This document shows, piece by piece, positions 4,750 to 6,288 of a DNA stretch of 6,288 nt. The notes beneath the pieces were generated by a model. That model saw only the letters and a program-made list of their open reading frames with translations, had not been told where the DNA came from and did not search any database. Source of the stretch: Chloroflexota bacterium (GTDB taxonomy: Bacteria > Chloroflexota > Anaerolineae > Ardenticatenales > Ardenticatenaceae); the NCBI GenBank assembly GCA_003520455.1, contig DOUV01001090.1:1-6288 (forward strand). The letters run 5' to 3'. Numbering within the stretch: the first letter of the stretch is position 1; each line of letters starts with the position of its first letter. The position numbers and the translations under genes are program-made.

Positions 4750-6288
4750 ATGGCGACGATCTATGTCGATACTGTGGCGCATGAGGTTGAAGACGATCAG
4801 AACCTCCTCCACGTGTGCCTATCGTTAGGATTCGACCTGCCCTACTTCTGCTGGCACCCGGCGATGGGCTCGGTGGGCGCCTGCCGACAGTGCATGGTGA
4901 AGCAGTTTCGAGACGAGAATGACACGCGCGGCCGACTCGTCATTGCCTGCATGACGCCGGCTACGGACGGGACGCGCATCTCGATCGAGGATCCGGAGGC
5001 GCGGGAGTTTCGGGCCGGCGTGATCGAATGGTTGATGCTGAACCACCCCCACGATTGCCCGGTCTGCGACGAGGGCGGCGAATGCCATCTGCAGGACATG
5101 ACCGTCATGACGGGGCACGACTATCGTCGCTTTCGTTTCAAAAAGCGGACGTACCCCAATCAGTATCTGGGGCCGTTCATCAACCACGAGATGAACCGTT
5201 GCATCCAGTGTTACCGTTGCGTCCGCTTCTATCGCGACTATGCCGGCGGGCGCGATTTCGACGTCTTTGCGGCCCACGATCACGTCTACTTCGGCCGCCA
5301 TGCGGACGGCGTACTGGAAAACGAATTCAGCGGCAACCTGGTCGAGGTGTGCCCCACGGGTGTCTTCACCGATAAAACCCTGAAGCGCCACTACACCCGC
5401 AAATGGGACTTGCAGACGGCTCCGTCCGTCTGCGTGCACTGTAGCGTGGGCTGCAACACGATTCCCGGCGAGCGGTACGGTATGCTGCGCCGGATACGCA
5501 ATCGCTATAACAGCGAGGTCAATGGCTACTTCCTGTGCGATCGCGGTCGCTACGGGTATGAGTTTGTCAACAGCGAGCGACGAATTCGCTCCCCCCTGGT
5601 GGCCGGTGTGTCCGAACCGGCCGGCCGCGACGGAAGCGGCCGGCCAGGACGCGCCGGCAGCGAGAACGTGCTGCCCTCCCTGGCCGCCCTGCCGTCCGGC
5701 GACGCCAGGGTGATTGGGATCGGGTCACCTCGGGCGTCGCTTGAGGCCAACTTTGCGCTGCGGACGCTGGTCGGGCCGGAGCAGTTTTACCAGGGAATGT
5801 CCGAAGCGGAGTCCCACCTGATTGCCGCCGTGCTGGAAATATTGCGGAACGGCCCCGCTCGCTCGCCATCCTTGCATGATGTGGAGCGCGCGGATGCCGT
5901 GTTTGTGTTGGGCGAGGACGTCACGAACGTAGCGCCGATGCTGGCGCTGGCGTTACGCCAGGCGGCGCGCCGGCAGCCGATGAGAGCTGCGGCGCCACTG
6001 AAGATCCCGCTGTGGGATGATGCGGCGGTGCGAGAGCTGATCCAGAACGAAAAGGGACCGTTCTTCATCGCCGCCCCTTACGGTACGCGGCTCGACGATG
6101 TCGCCACCAAGACCTCCTACGCGGCGCCGGATGACCTGGCCCGCCTGGGCTTTGCCGTTGCCTGGGAATTGGGCGCCGGCAAGCCACCGCGGACACGGCT
6201 GGCCGACGAGATCCGCTCGGCGGCGGGCGGCCTGGCGGAGAGATTGGGCGCGGAGCCGCCCGAAATGGGCGGCGTGCCGGACGAGGTC
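4750..6288 (+). CDS. nuoG: NADH-quinone oxidoreductase subunit G (NuoG), 3' end outside window
   Basis: NuoG is the 75-kDa subunit that carries electrons from NuoF toward NuoI and NuoB. The frame is open from the ATG to the last base (513 codons). E. coli NuoG has about 908, so the C-terminal part is cut off by the window edge. Ligands in order: N1b [2Fe-2S] at Cys34, Cys45, Cys48, Cys67; N5 at His99, Cys103, Cys106, Cys112; N4 at Cys151, Cys154, Cys157, Cys201; and the optional N7 at Cys228, Cys231, Cys235, Cys263. These positions equal those recalled for E. coli NuoG, so the first 270 residues align without gaps. A catalytically inactive molybdopterin-oxidoreductase-like domain follows, with [10 protein letters not shown] (321-330) and LGEDVT (387-392). 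Residues about 284-318 are a Gly/Ala/Arg/Pro-rich linker about ten residues longer than in E. coli. GGAG sits 7 bases before the ATG. nuoH and nuoI would normally follow. Confidence 0.96.
   Translation, partial: MATIYVDTVAHEVEDDQNLLHVCLSLGFDLPYFCWHPAMGSVGACRQCMVKQFRDENDTRGRLVIACMTPATDGTRISIEDPEAREFRAGVIEWLMLNHPHDCPVCDEGGECHLQDMTVMTGHDYRRFRFKKRTYPNQYLGPFINHEMNRCIQCYRCVRFYRDYAGGRDFDVFAAHDHVYFGRHADGVLENEFSGNLVEVCPTGVFTDKTLKRHYTRKWDLQTAPSVCVHCSVGCNTIPGERYGMLRRIRNRYNSEVNGYFLCDRGRYGYEFVNSERRIRSPLVAGVSEPAGRDGSGRPGRAGSENVLPSLAALPSGDARVIGIGSPRASLEANFALRTLVGPEQFYQGMSEAESHLIAAVLEILRNGPARSPSLHDVERADAVFVLGEDVTNVAPMLALALRQAARRQPMRAAAPLKIPLWDDAAVRELIQNEKGPFFIAAPYGTRLDDVATKTSYAAPDDLARLGFAVAWELGAGKPPRTRLADEIRSAAGGLAERLGAEPPEMGGVPDEV
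5601..5656 (+). repeat. GGCCGGCC repeats in the nuoG linker
   Basis: The 8-bp palindrome GGCCGGCC occurs at 5619-5626 and again at 5638-5645, 19 bp apart. A GGCCGG lies at 5601-5606 and CGCCGGC at 5651-5657. The stretch encodes the low-complexity part of NuoG (about residues 284-303, for example [15 protein letters not shown]). The reading frame is kept. Slippage or recombination at GC-rich repeats could explain the extra length relative to E. coli, but that is inference. Confidence 0.5.

Noticed and set aside
1..6288. CRISPR array, tRNA or rRNA gene, transposon ends
   Set aside because: No regular repeat-spacer array, tRNA-like T-arm/anticodon layout, rRNA sequence, transposase frame or terminal inverted repeats were seen.

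Overview
This window carries the 5' part of a bacterial respiratory complex I operon (proton-pumping NADH:quinone oxidoreductase, type I): nuoB, a fused nuoCD, nuoE, nuoF and the first 513 codons of nuoG, all on the + strand. Compared with E. coli proteins recalled from memory, all five are clearly of the E. coli type. NuoC and NuoD are one polypeptide, NuoG has the extra N7 iron-sulfur site, and the cluster ligands in NuoG fall at the same residue numbers as in E. coli. The DNA is GC-rich (about 60% by eye). The organism is a GC-rich, respiring Gram-negative-type bacterium. The phylum cannot be read from this piece, because fused-nuoCD clusters occur in Gammaproteobacteria and also in several other phyla, apparently by transfer.

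Layout. Bases 1-401 hold no convincing conserved gene. They contain short direct and inverted repeats, a 10-bp perfect hairpin, and a 48-codon reading frame behind a good ribosome binding site that ends just before nuoB. No nuoA is seen next to nuoB, which is unusual. nuoB (435-1073) is followed by a 106-bp gap with a hairpin, then nuoCD (1180-2928). nuoE (2965-3432), nuoF (3472-4746) and nuoG (4750 to the window end) are tightly packed, with gaps of 36, 39 and 3 bp. For nuoB, nuoE and nuoF, a Shine-Dalgarno sequence favours a start somewhat downstream of the first possible start codon.

How the genes work together. NuoE, NuoF and NuoG form the NADH-oxidising module. NuoF takes hydride from NADH onto FMN, NuoE holds off-path cluster N1a, and N3 in NuoF hands electrons to the cluster chain of NuoG. 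NuoB (terminal cluster N2) and NuoCD form the connecting module, and quinone is reduced at the NuoB/NuoD interface. All cluster-ligand cysteines that fall in the window are present. The two quinone-head-group residues in NuoD are also intact, so the encoded peripheral arm looks functional. The membrane-arm genes (nuoH, I, J-N) are expected downstream of the window.

The core is a well-known system. The less ordinary features are the missing neighbouring nuoA, the repeat-rich leader, the nuoB-nuoCD gap and a low-complexity, GC-repeat-rich linker in NuoG.
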